A DNA stretch of 64,000 bases, from the NCBI RefSeq assembly GCF_000266885.1, contig NC_018020.1:4030001-4094000 (forward strand), written 5' to 3'. The notes below the pieces were generated by a model, which made no database searches, had not been told where the DNA came from, and worked only from the letters and a program-made list of their open reading frames with translations. This document shows positions 24,937-33,437 of the stretch, in pieces. Position 1 is the stretch's first letter; each line of letters begins with the position of its first letter. Source of the stretch: Turneriella parva DSM 21527 (lineage in GTDB: Bacteria; Spirochaetota; Leptospiria; Turneriellales; Turneriellaceae). The position numbers and the translations under genes are program-made.

Positions 24937-26105
24937 TGAACCAGCCGCTGATCAGCAAAAAAGCCGACGGCAGCTATGAGCTGTCAGAAACCGGCCTCAA
25001 CCGGGCATACATGATGACGATGCAGAGGTTGCTCGTGCACTACGCACAGCAGGCTCTGAAAACACCACCGGCCGACGCACAGGCATTAGGCCAGAAATTG
25101 CCGGCATTCATCGCCCAGGTGATTAAGAAACTCGACGACTATTTTGATCAACTACCGCAGTTCGCCGCTTTCATTAAAGAAGCCAATGCATCGCGGCTGG
25201 GCGCCTATATCGGGCAGAATTTTATGCCGCAGCTCGAAAAGGTGAAAGAGAAGCTGCTTGAAACAGAAATACCGAAGTTCAAGGCAGAATACGAAAACCC
25301 GTATCGGGTGCCTTCAAACGATCTGATGATGCAGTTCGCAGCCGACTTTCAAAAAGCCCCGCCGCTGACATACAAACCATTCGATCCCGAAGCGGAGGCT
25401 GAAGAAAAGCTCAAGGCTTCTGAACTCGTGTTGCCCGGTGAAGCCCCTGCATCGGCAGGGCCCAAGCCTCAGCCAGGCGAAGTGCTGCTGAATAAATATG
25501 CATCCTACTTTATCACCGCGCGCCCGCTCACCTACGTGCCCGATTCAGGTTCGGGTGACGATGACGGCAGCGAAGCCGCGCAGCCTTCAGTACCGCAACA
25601 GCTCGCATTCAGAACTTTTGTGCAGATCGTAAACACCGTCGGGCGTTTCATGAAAGTGGGCGATCAAGCGGGTTATGCAAAGTATTATGGCACATTGCAG
25701 CCAGTGCAACAGGCCGCGTATACCTATTACACGCTTTTTCAGAAGGCCGCGCAGCAGCAAGACGTGGCGTGGTTCGATGAAATTCACAAGGTAATGCAGC
25801 GCAGCAAGCTCGATGCAGGCCAGGCGAACAAACTCAAAGACGAGGTCGAAGCCTACCGCAAGGTCGCGCAAACCATTCAACGTGCTCTCGCCGCTGCGCA
25901 ACAAAAGGGCATGCCGGCTCCGCTTGCGCAGTCGCTTTACCCGCAGCTTGTTACCATATTTGAAAATTCGGGCGCGCTCGCTGAAAAACGCACCGCGCTC
26001 AAGATGTCGCTGCTGCAGGTCACGGTGCCTGCAGCCAAAGAGGCGATCACCGGCATTCTTTCAGCGCAGCTCGAAGAGCTCGCCGACCTCTATTCTCTTC
26101 AGTGA
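24936..26105 (+). CDS. Hypothetical helical cytoplasmic protein
   Basis: 389 residues, no signal peptide or membrane helix, Ala/Gln/Lys-rich and largely helical, with a Pro/Gly/Asp-rich linker around residues 165-215. I do not recognise a family. It is coupled to aroQ (TAATG) and overlapped by the YprB-like nuclease gene (GTGA), so it is made with them. The helix-rich halves separated by a flexible linker suggest a scaffold or adaptor, but nothing in the sequence fixes a function. Confidence 0.6.
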   Translation: MNQPLISKKADGSYELSETGLNRAYMMTMQRLLVHYAQQALKTPPADAQALGQKLPAFIAQVIKKLDDYFDQLPQFAAFIKEANASRLGAYIGQNFMPQLEKVKEKLLETEIPKFKAEYENPYRVPSNDLMMQFAADFQKAPPLTYKPFDPEAEAEEKLKASELVLPGEAPASAGPKPQPGEVLLNKYASYFITARPLTYVPDSGSGDDDGSEAAQPSVPQQLAFRTFVQIVNTVGRFMKVGDQAGYAKYYGTLQPVQQAAYTYYTLFQKAAQQQDVAWFDEIHKVMQRSKLDAGQANKLKDEVEAYRKVAQTIQRALAAAQQKGMPAPLAQSLYPQLVTIFENSGALAEKRTALKMSLLQVTVPAAKEAITGILSAQLEELADLYSLQ

Positions 26106-27175
26106 CTCACGATTCACTTAAGGCGCGACTAAACGCCTATCGCTCACCGGCCAAACCCGCGCCGGCATCTGCACGTGAGCAGAGCGTCTCCCCCACGGCG
26201 TTCGAACTGCATGAATCTCTACACACTCTGCATCCGCTGTCGCGCACGAGCCTCAGCCTGCCCCAGCAGGTCGCGGTAGATTTTGCGACCGACATCGACT
26301 CGTCTGAGCTGCTCTTCTTCGACCTCGAGTCAACCGGGCTCGGTTCGGGTGAAGAAACGTATCCCTTCTTGATTGGCGCAGCGGGGGTGAATGAATCAGA
26401 AACGAGGCTCAGGCTGCTGTTTGCTCCTTCGCCGTTCGAGGAGGCGGATATCCTTAAAACATTTATCACTCTCGCACGGCAAAAGACGCTCGTGACATTC
26501 AACGGCAAATCTTTCGACTGGCCGCTTGTGGCGCGGCGCGCGCAGCGTTATGGCATTCTGACTCAAGGCGCAGGCGAACGCCATATAGATCTCTACCACC
26601 TGATTCGCCGCATCTATCCCGAAAAGCCCGCTCGCCTCATGGACGCCGAGGCCCGCCTGCTGGGCTTTACCCGGGAAGGCGATGTACGCGGCGCCGAAGT
26701 CGCGCAGGCGTATTTTGAATACCTGCATCTTGGCCAGAGCGATCTGAAAGAGAAGATCATTCACCACAACAGCATCGACGTACTTTCTCTCGTGAGCCTC
26801 ATGAAAATGGTATCAGACGTTTTTGTCGCCGCGCGCGAGGGTGTCACCGGCTGGGCCTACAAGGTGCATCGCCACAAAAGTGCCACGCCAGACGATGCAC
26901 GCGTGCTGCTGCTCGCACGCGGTCTCGAAAACCTCGATGCACGCGATCTCGACCTGCTGAGCGAAACCTACAGAAAAGAAAAGCATTACCATGCCGCAGC
27001 GCGGCTGGCGCTCAAAAGTTACCGCAAGGGCCACGCGGCGGCGGTCGTCAAAGCTGTAAAGAACCTGAGGCGTCTAAACGGCAAACACGCGAGCGTGCGG
27101 CGAATTGTGCGCCATGCTCTGGCGCGCGAAGACGAGCGTGTGCAGCGCCAGCTGTTGCCCTATACAGAAGATTGA
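26102..27175 (+). CDS. YprB-like DEDD-type exonuclease
   Basis: 357 residues from GTG 26102, overlapping the preceding stop as GTGA. The RNase H-like exonuclease core contains LFFDLESTGL (DxE, ExoI), TFNGKSFDWPL (ExoII), HIDLYHLIRR and HHNSIDVLSLVSLM (HNxxD, ExoIII). These match the YprB family of 3'-5' exonuclease-like proteins as known from Bacillus. The C-terminal ~110 residues are basic, helical and TPR-like. It likely trims or degrades nucleic acid in the cytoplasm; the substrate is unknown. Confidence 0.85.
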   Translation: MTHDSLKARLNAYRSPAKPAPASAREQSVSPTAFELHESLHTLHPLSRTSLSLPQQVAVDFATDIDSSELLFFDLESTGLGSGEETYPFLIGAAGVNESETRLRLLFAPSPFEEADILKTFITLARQKTLVTFNGKSFDWPLVARRAQRYGILTQGAGERHIDLYHLIRRIYPEKPARLMDAEARLLGFTREGDVRGAEVAQAYFEYLHLGQSDLKEKIIHHNSIDVLSLVSLMKMVSDVFVAAREGVTGWAYKVHRHKSATPDDARVLLLARGLENLDARDLDLLSETYRKEKHYHAAARLALKSYRKGHAAAVVKAVKNLRRLNGKHASVRRIVRHALAREDERVQRQLLPYTED

Positions 27176-27193
27176 CGTATCTGAAAACTTTAG

Positions 27194-28537
27194 CTATTTC
27201 GGCAATAGTCGCGCCTTACCCCGCGTGCCCTGCACTTCAGGCCCCATGGAATACACCGACATGCCCGGCGCGAGAATCTGCGCATAGCGGTCGAAATAGA
27301 GAAATTGTTTTATCAGCAGCGCAAACTCGCGCGGAATCTTGAGTCCGTTATCGCGGGCCACCCCGACGATCTGCAGAATCATCTGGTTCAGATCGCCCTC
27401 GTCGACTTCAATGCGTTCACCCCGGCGGGCGGCGGTTTCGACAACCTTACCGAAGTTATTCACCTGCTCGAAGACTGAACGCAGTTCAGCGGCGAATTTT
27501 TCTTCTTCAACTTTCTGCCCGCCACCGCCCGTGGCGTCGAGGCCGATGAGCGAGCGGGCGATCATGCGGTAGTCTTTTTCGCCGACACCCTGCACGAGCA
27601 TCCACAATGACTCAAAGACCTTCGGGCTGAACCGCCCGACGATGCCGAAATCGAGAAAACCGATGCGGCCATCTTCGAGAATCATGAGGTTACCTGCATG
27701 CACGTCGGCATGAAAAAAGCCGACGAGCGCAAGCGACTGAAACCAGGTAGCGAGCGCCTTTTCGAGCACTGCGCGCGGGTCGCGGGCATATTTGCGCACG
27801 ACCTGCAGGTCGGTCAAGGGCGCGCCATAGAGGCGAGACATCGTCAGCACACGTTTGGTGCTCAGCGCCTTCACGACGCGCGGCGTGATCACATCGGTTT
27901 CTTCGGTGTCGTCGAGAAACTTTTGAAAGTCAGCGATATTTTTTGCTTCTTGAATAAAATCGGTTTCGTCGGCCATAGAACGGCCCAGTTCATGAATCAC
28001 GTCGGTCACGCCGACGCGCTTCGTCTCTGGCAGCAAAATCTCGAGCAAACGCGCTGCGAACGACATGAGACCGAGGTCGGCGTCCATTTTGGCCTCGATG
28101 TTCGGGCGCTGAATTTTCAATACCACACTTTCGCCTGTCGACAAGGTCGCCGCGTGTACCTGTGCGATCGATGCCGATGCCAGCGGTATTTCTTCGATTG
28201 AGCGAAAATGTTGGCGATAGTCTTTGCCCAAATCTGCCGCCAGTACTTTCTCGATATCGGCAAAGTCGACCGGTGTCGTGCGGTCGAGCAGCGCCTGCAT
28301 TTCGGTCACGTATGAATCGGGAAAGATGCCCGGCGCAGAGGCGATAAACTGTCCGAGCTTGATATACGTCGCGCCGAGAGATTCGAAGATGCGCCGCAGT
28401 TCGCGGGCAGTTTCTGGGGCGCCGGGGTTTGAAACCACGCGGGTAAAAAACTGCGCGTGCCGGGCAAAGACGATCGAAGTCTGGGCCACGCGCGCGGCGG
28501 CGCTCACCGAAGTTTTGAGGTTATCGACCAGACCCAT
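27194..28537 (-). CDS. ABC1/UbiB-family atypical kinase
   Basis: 447 residues. Family features are GATYIKLGQFIASAPGIFP (KxGQ motif), LASASIAQVHAA (Ala-rich nucleotide loop), SVVLKIQRP (Lys), the catalytic loop FFHADVHAGNLMI and FLDFGIVG. UbiB/ADCK proteins support quinone biosynthesis by ATPase activity at the membrane; this one lacks the usual paired C-terminal membrane helices, ending with FALLIKQFLYFDRYAQILAP. It follows the SNF2 helicase gene by nine bases. Quinone work is inferred from the family, not the context. Confidence 0.9.
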   Translation of the reverse strand: MGLVDNLKTSVSAAARVAQTSIVFARHAQFFTRVVSNPGAPETARELRRIFESLGATYIKLGQFIASAPGIFPDSYVTEMQALLDRTTPVDFADIEKVLAADLGKDYRQHFRSIEEIPLASASIAQVHAATLSTGESVVLKIQRPNIEAKMDADLGLMSFAARLLEILLPETKRVGVTDVIHELGRSMADETDFIQEAKNIADFQKFLDDTEETDVITPRVVKALSTKRVLTMSRLYGAPLTDLQVVRKYARDPRAVLEKALATWFQSLALVGFFHADVHAGNLMILEDGRIGFLDFGIVGRFSPKVFESLWMLVQGVGEKDYRMIARSLIGLDATGGGGQKVEEEKFAAELRSVFEQVNNFGKVVETAARRGERIEVDEGDLNQMILQIVGVARDNGLKIPREFALLIKQFLYFDRYAQILAPGMSVYSMGPEVQGTRGKARLLPK

Positions 28538-28546
28538 GGCCGACGC

Positions 28547-31276
28547 TTAGTGCGCCGACGACAATATGCAAACCTTTTTTACATCAATGATGATGCGGGG
28601 TTTGAGGCGTGAATCGCTTCTCTGCAGGCGCTCATAGGCATCGAGTTCGCTGCGGCGCTTTTCGCCCGCAATCTTGGTCACTGAACCCGCAAATTTATCG
28701 CCGTACCAGCGCAATTTGCCGCGTTGTATCTCCAGGCGCTCTTCGATCTGGGACTTGCGCGCTTCGGCCGAATCGACGATGCGTTTATGCCAATAACTTT
28801 CAGACGGCCTGACTTTTGCAATGATCGTCTTCACGTCTTCGCGTATCTCGGCTTCGAGCTTCTCGATCGCCCTGAGAGTCACGGCTTTTAAATACCCGGC
28901 GTCGATTTCTGCGGGTATGGCGGTTGCCACTGCCACGAGGCTGCATATCTCTTCGAGCAGCGCATCGTCGCGCTCGTGCCGCGGCACGTAGACCCGGTAC
29001 ATACGCTTATAGCGTTTGTCGAGTTCAAGGGTGAGCGACATGAAGAACAGCATGCCATCGTGTTTCGCAGTGAGCTTCACGACCGGCGATTTTTCTGATG
29101 CCGCGAGAATTTCTGCGGCACAGCGATCGATGTATTCATGCCCAAAGGCGAAAAATTCGAGATCGACCCGCTTCGTGGCCAGGTCATGATCAAACGTGCC
29201 CCGGCGCACGATGCGATTCTTGCCGTTCTCGTGAGCCGGCTCGCGCAGCTCTACCACCGTTGAGTCGGCCTTGACCGTCATGCCTGCTGCGGCCGAATAG
29301 TCGGTGATCAGCGATTTCAGCGCGCTGCCGCTTTGCCGCCCCTCTTCGCTGTCGTGTGCATGCCTGAACGCTGCGAGATTAAAGCTCATGTGCTCGGTAG
29401 AGATGAGCCGGTCGACGTTGCGCAGATTTTCTTTTGCCAGAAAGAGGCTGCGTTCGAGTTCTTCGTTGTGTTCGCGCCTGGTTTTTTTGGCTCCCAAAAA
29501 GGCCATAAGGCTGCGGCCAAACTTATATTCGCTCTCAAATGCCCCCAGCAACGTATCAGACGGCCCGAGAGCATTTTCAAAGAGCCGTATCTTTTCTTCG
29601 AGCACTTCGACGACGCGCTCGGCGACGGTGTCGCGGCAGGCAAAGTTGACGATGTGCACGTCGCGCACCTGACCGAAACGGTGTATGCGCCCGATGCGCT
29701 GCTCGAGCTTGAGGGGGCTCCAGGGCAGGTCGTAGTTGATGAGGCACGCGGCAATCTGCAGGTTGCGGCCCTCGCCACCAGCCTCGGTACAGATGAGAAT
29801 ATCGGTGTCTTCAAAGAAGCTCCGTATCGCCGCTTCTTTCTGTTCGAAGTTTAAGCCACCGTGAAAGCCGGCAACCCGATATCCCTTGAGGTTGTCAGCC
29901 AGGTATTCAAGCGTCGACTTGAACTGCGTGAAAATGACAAACTTCTGGTGCCCCATACCTCGCATGGTCTTGAGCGTTTTCTGCAGGTGCTTCAGTTTGC
30001 TGTCTGATTCGATTTTGCGCCCGAGCACCGCGAGATGCGTCAGGTGCTGAATTTCCTGGCGCACCTCTTGCGGATTGATAACACCGGCCTCTTCAAAGCC
30101 CTCTTCTTCTTGAAACTCGCGTACCGCTTCCATGACATCGTCGCTCTCGGCGATTTCATGCATGACACGAAAATAAAGCCCTTCGAGCCGGGCGCGGCGG
30201 CCATCGAGCGCGCGCAGCAGAGCGTAAGGCGACGAATCGAGCAGCTTCTGAAAAACGATCATGATAAACGATTTCAGATTTTCACCGCGTGAAAGCGCTC
30301 GGTTAAACTCCGTCTTGACATATTCGGTCGTGCGGTCATAGAACTCTCGCTCTTCACGGCCGAGATCGATCTTTACCGTTTTGGCAAATCTTTTGGTGAA
30401 GCCGCCGACATCGATTTTTCTGCGGCGAATAACCACAGGGGCAAGCCTGTCGCGTAAGAGCGATGCATCCTCAGCGAACTGCGTCTGAAACGTCGCGAGC
30501 GGCCCCAGAATATCGGGGTCGATCAGCTGAATCAAAAAGAATATTTCTTCGAGTTTGCCGCGAAATGGCGTCGCCGAGAGCAAAAGAAAGCCTTCGACTG
30601 CCGAGCTCATCGCATTCGCAAAGTGCCATGCCTGAGTCACTGTGTTTGCATCGCGCCGCAGCCGGTGCGCCTCGTCGAAAACTACCAGATCGAAATTTGC
30701 GCCCAGAAACTGGTCGAGGTAGCGCTCGTCTTTCGCGAGGTCGATCGACACCAGAAACTGGTTGCCGTTCTGCAATGCCGCCGGCTTGCGCATCGCATCG
30801 CCATTGAGAATCGTGAATTCTTCGGCAAACTTCGTGCGCAGCTCTTGCTGCCACTGCGCCATGAGCGGCGAAGGTACGACGATCAGAATTTTGCGGTAGC
30901 CGTGCTTGAGTTTCAGCTCTTTTAATATGAGGCCGGCCTCGATCGTTTTGCCAAGCCCCACCTCATCGGCGATCAGAAAGCGCGGCCGCGAAGCCGAAAC
31001 AACCTTGAGCGCAGCTTCGACCTGGTGCGGCAGCAGCATCGTGCGCGACGAAGAAAAAACCGCAAGCGGATCGCGGTAATAACGCTGCATCAGGGCCCAG
31101 AGGCGGGAAAAATATCCGGTCTGAGCAGCCTCGGCTGCGGCGGGCTCGCCGGGCGTCGCCGGCATGCGGATTGCAATCTGCAACTCTTCGCTGCCGCCCG
31201 TGAGCGTGTGCAGCACCGTGCCCTTCTGGTCAAAGGCCTCAGGACTCATGTCAAAGTTGAGTTTTCCCTGCATCAC
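28547..31276 (-). CDS. SNF2/RapA-type DEAD/DEAH helicase
   Basis: 909 residues from GTG 31276 (ATG 31273 is equally possible). The N-terminal lobe contains LPHQVEAA, DEVGLGKTIEAG (Walker A), VFDEAHRLRRD and LLLSATPFRGK; the second lobe KFVIFTQFKSTLEYL, GGEGRNLQIAACLINYD and QRIGRIHRFGQ. A ~300-residue helical C-terminal region follows. This is the SNF2 class seen in RapA and in DISARM DrmD-like proteins, translocating on duplex DNA. No methyltransferase or phospholipase partner is next to it, so a defence role is unsupported; transcription recycling or repair is possible. Cotranscribed with the UbiB-type gene. Confidence 0.88.
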   Translation of the reverse strand: MMQGKLNFDMSPEAFDQKGTVLHTLTGGSEELQIAIRMPATPGEPAAAEAAQTGYFSRLWALMQRYYRDPLAVFSSSRTMLLPHQVEAALKVVSASRPRFLIADEVGLGKTIEAGLILKELKLKHGYRKILIVVPSPLMAQWQQELRTKFAEEFTILNGDAMRKPAALQNGNQFLVSIDLAKDERYLDQFLGANFDLVVFDEAHRLRRDANTVTQAWHFANAMSSAVEGFLLLSATPFRGKLEEIFFLIQLIDPDILGPLATFQTQFAEDASLLRDRLAPVVIRRRKIDVGGFTKRFAKTVKIDLGREEREFYDRTTEYVKTEFNRALSRGENLKSFIMIVFQKLLDSSPYALLRALDGRRARLEGLYFRVMHEIAESDDVMEAVREFQEEEGFEEAGVINPQEVRQEIQHLTHLAVLGRKIESDSKLKHLQKTLKTMRGMGHQKFVIFTQFKSTLEYLADNLKGYRVAGFHGGLNFEQKEAAIRSFFEDTDILICTEAGGEGRNLQIAACLINYDLPWSPLKLEQRIGRIHRFGQVRDVHIVNFACRDTVAERVVEVLEEKIRLFENALGPSDTLLGAFESEYKFGRSLMAFLGAKKTRREHNEELERSLFLAKENLRNVDRLISTEHMSFNLAAFRHAHDSEEGRQSGSALKSLITDYSAAAGMTVKADSTVVELREPAHENGKNRIVRRGTFDHDLATKRVDLEFFAFGHEYIDRCAAEILAASEKSPVVKLTAKHDGMLFFMSLTLELDKRYKRMYRVYVPRHERDDALLEEICSLVAVATAIPAEIDAGYLKAVTLRAIEKLEAEIREDVKTIIAKVRPSESYWHKRIVDSAEARKSQIEERLEIQRGKLRWYGDKFAGSVTKIAGEKRRSELDAYERLQRSDSRLKPRIIIDVKKVCILSSAH

Positions 31277-31284
31277 GAAGAGAC

Positions 31285-31312
31285 ATAATACGGCCGGTCA
31301 TTATATCGTAAA
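31285..31312 (-). promoter_or_regulatory. Candidate promoter of the SNF2 helicase gene with a dyad
   Basis: Minus strand: TTTACG (31312-31307), a 16-base spacer and TATTAT (31290-31285). The predicted start is near 31278, next to the start codon. The spacer and -10 overlap an inverted repeat ATAAT-N10-ATTAT (31285-31304) with CGGCCG inside it, which could be an operator. Confidence 0.4.
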
Positions 31313-31369
31313 GGGTTACTAGTCCAGAACGGGAAAAATCCCCCTTTTTTGAAGAATGGCAGCCCGAAG

Positions 31370-31424
31370 AAAACTATAACGACAAATATAGTTTTTTGCT
31401 CGACACCCTGCTTCTAGTTATTTA
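31370..31424 (+). promoter_or_regulatory. AT-rich inverted repeat and promoter before the diiron protein gene
   Basis: A perfect 9-bp inverted repeat AAAACTATA/TATAGTTTT with an 8-base loop (31370-31395) ends right at a -35 box TTGCTC (31396-31401), followed by a 17-base spacer and TATTTA (31419-31424). The position of the repeat against the -35 suggests a regulator site; the T-run after it could also end a transcript. Confidence 0.5.
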
Positions 31425-31473
31425 ACGATCTTTTTATCCTGTTTTGAGGCGCCCGGCGCCAGTGGAGGAAACT

Positions 31474-32622
31474 ATGGAGATAAAAAAAATCGCGGTCAAT
31501 GAGACCGCCCAGCAAGTGAACGAGAAGGCCGAAGCCTACCTCAACACTTTGGTGCGCACGTTCGACAGCGTTCTCGGTGCGCTGCATCTCGGGGGACGCA
31601 AAGCCGACTACGACGATGCCCACTATGAATTTGTCGGCGGGGCGAACGACGAACTGCGCAAGAAGCACTACGACAAGAGCCTGCGACTCTTGTGGAAAGC
31701 CGAACAGCATGCATCGTGGTCGAGTTTTCACGACCTCAGTCGCGATGAAGAAATGCTGATGCAAATGGCGGGCGATGCGTTGAACGAAAATGAAAAGCGC
31801 GAAGTCGAACGCATTAAAACCGCCGAATTCAAGGCGCTGCTCGACCGCGAATACACACCGGCGCAGAAACAAGCGATCGTCAATATTCTTTCTCTGATAG
31901 GGCACGGCGAAGCGTATGCATGGCTCGTATCGAACGAAGTTCTGCGCGACGTGAAAAGCACCGGAGCCAAGGCCGCGCTCACGATGCAGGTTCTCGAAGA
32001 AGCAAAACACTTCGTGGTGCTGCGCGAACTCATCATGGCCTTCGGTGTAGATATACCGCGATTACCGGTCTATGAGTACATGATGCTTGAAGGCACGCTC
32101 AAATCTGAGGGACTGGAGAAATTCTTTGGCATGAACGTGCTCGTCGAAGGCATTGCGCTCAGCATCTTCGGCGCTTTGAGCAAGTTTCCAGGACTCGAGG
32201 TCTTGCAGATGTTTCACCTCGACGAGTCACGCCACTGCGCGCTGCCGACCAACTACCTGAAAACGCAACCCCTCACCTGGTGGGAGAAAAACAACCCCGC
32301 CTCGATGGTGAAGCGCTTTCTCATGGTGCTGCCGGCGATTCCGCTGGCGATGAAAATGGAAAAAGACTTTGCCGAACTCGGCATCGATGTCTTTGAATTC
32401 GGCGGCTCACTCGTGCGCAAGGTCATTAACCTCGCCTACCGTGTCGGGTTTCACCTGCCGATGCCGCAAGAAAACATGAAGGCGTTTGTGAACTATATGT
32501 TCAACGCCTACTGTTCAGCGACACGCGAAGGCCACAACTTCACCGAGTTTCTCGAATCTGAGTCAACGCTCGGTGAAGCCGAACTTGCGGTCGAACGCGA
32601 AGTTTTCGGTATCGCGAGCTGA
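31474..32622 (+). CDS. Ferritin-like diiron protein, possible oxygenase
   Basis: 382 residues from ATG 31474 with GGAGG six bases upstream; the frame continues ten codons further up but that start is rejected. A four-helix ferritin-like bundle is indicated by two E...ExxH sets: HGEAYAWLVSNEV and LEEAKHFVVL, then VLVEGIALSIFG and FHLDESRHCALP. The spacing suits a carboxylate-bridged diiron centre as in AurF-type oxygenases or R2-like proteins. The C-terminal ~110 residues are helical. Substrate is unknown. It stands alone behind its own promoter and a probable operator. Confidence 0.8.
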   Translation: MEIKKIAVNETAQQVNEKAEAYLNTLVRTFDSVLGALHLGGRKADYDDAHYEFVGGANDELRKKHYDKSLRLLWKAEQHASWSSFHDLSRDEEMLMQMAGDALNENEKREVERIKTAEFKALLDREYTPAQKQAIVNILSLIGHGEAYAWLVSNEVLRDVKSTGAKAALTMQVLEEAKHFVVLRELIMAFGVDIPRLPVYEYMMLEGTLKSEGLEKFFGMNVLVEGIALSIFGALSKFPGLEVLQMFHLDESRHCALPTNYLKTQPLTWWEKNNPASMVKRFLMVLPAIPLAMKMEKDFAELGIDVFEFGGSLVRKVINLAYRVGFHLPMPQENMKAFVNYMFNAYCSATREGHNFTEFLESESTLGEAELAVEREVFGIAS

Positions 32623-32640
32623 GGTATCTGGCGGCGGCGA

Positions 32641-33432
32641 TCAGCGAAGCGATTTCAGATGCCGCCGCAGCATGAGGCGGCGTGTGAGTGCGGGAAAATG
32701 CCGCGCCACGAACGCCACGATGCGGTTCATAAACCCCGGCGCCAGCTCGCGCCGGGTTGAATCAATCAATTTCATGAGTTCTGCCGCCACTTTTTCGGGC
32801 GGCATGCGTGACACCTCAGAGCGCGGTGAATCACCGTCTGTCTTTGTATTTGCGTGAAATCCGGTTTCAATGCCTGCGGGCCGAAAAATCTGCACCCGAA
32901 TCGGGCTTTTCTCAGCTTTGAGTTCGAGCTCCCACGCGCCGACGAAGAGCTCGGCCGATGCCTTGCTCGCAGCATAGACGCTGCGCGCCGGCATTGCAAA
33001 ATATTGCATGAGGCTCGAGACCAGCACGAAGCGCGGGTCAGCCGATTTTTCAAGCAGCGCCCGGGCGGCCTGCGCCAGATGAATCACCGACAGAGCATTC
33101 ACCCGCAGCGTCTCGGCAGCGTTGGCGGGCTTTGTCTCTTTGATGTTACCCATATGGTTAATGCCCGCATTGTGCACCACAAGATCGATGTGGTCAATTT
33201 TTAAGGCTTTGAGAGTCTTGGTCAGATTCGCCGCGAACGCGTGTGCTGCAACGTCACCGGCGGTTGTCGCAACCTCACCGGACTTGAAAGCGGCGGCTGC
33301 AGTCTTCAACCGACTGGTGTCGCGCCCATTCAGAATAACAATGAAGCCGCGCGCGACCAGCTGCTGCGCAATCGCCAGGCCCAGCCCCCGGCTTGAACCC
33401 GTGACGAGGGCGACGCGCTTTTGGTGCGCCAT
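32641..33432 (-). CDS. Short-chain dehydrogenase/reductase
   Basis: 263 residues, classical SDR: cofactor loop TGSSRGLGLA, GDVAAHAF, the HNAGINHMG motif and a catalytic Ser...YAASK (VLVSSLMQYF, SVYAASKAS). ILNGRD after strand two favours NADP. The C-terminal ~35 residues are very basic (RRLMLRRHLKSLR), suggesting membrane or nucleic-acid contact. It follows the FolK-PanB fusion gene by five bases, so it may belong to folate or pantothenate metabolism (for example a pteridine or ketopantoate reductase), but motifs do not decide. Confidence 0.87.
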   Translation of the reverse strand: MAHQKRVALVTGSSRGLGLAIAQQLVARGFIVILNGRDTSRLKTAAAAFKSGEVATTAGDVAAHAFAANLTKTLKALKIDHIDLVVHNAGINHMGNIKETKPANAAETLRVNALSVIHLAQAARALLEKSADPRFVLVSSLMQYFAMPARSVYAASKASAELFVGAWELELKAEKSPIRVQIFRPAGIETGFHANTKTDGDSPRSEVSRMPPEKVAAELMKLIDSTRRELAPGFMNRIVAFVARHFPALTRRLMLRRHLKSLR

Positions 33433-33437
33433 TTTTT

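Noticed and set aside
28547-31276. DISARM-type defence locus at the SNF2 gene
   Set aside because: No DNA methyltransferase, DUF1998 or phospholipase D gene lies beside it; the neighbours are a UbiB-type kinase and a diiron protein.
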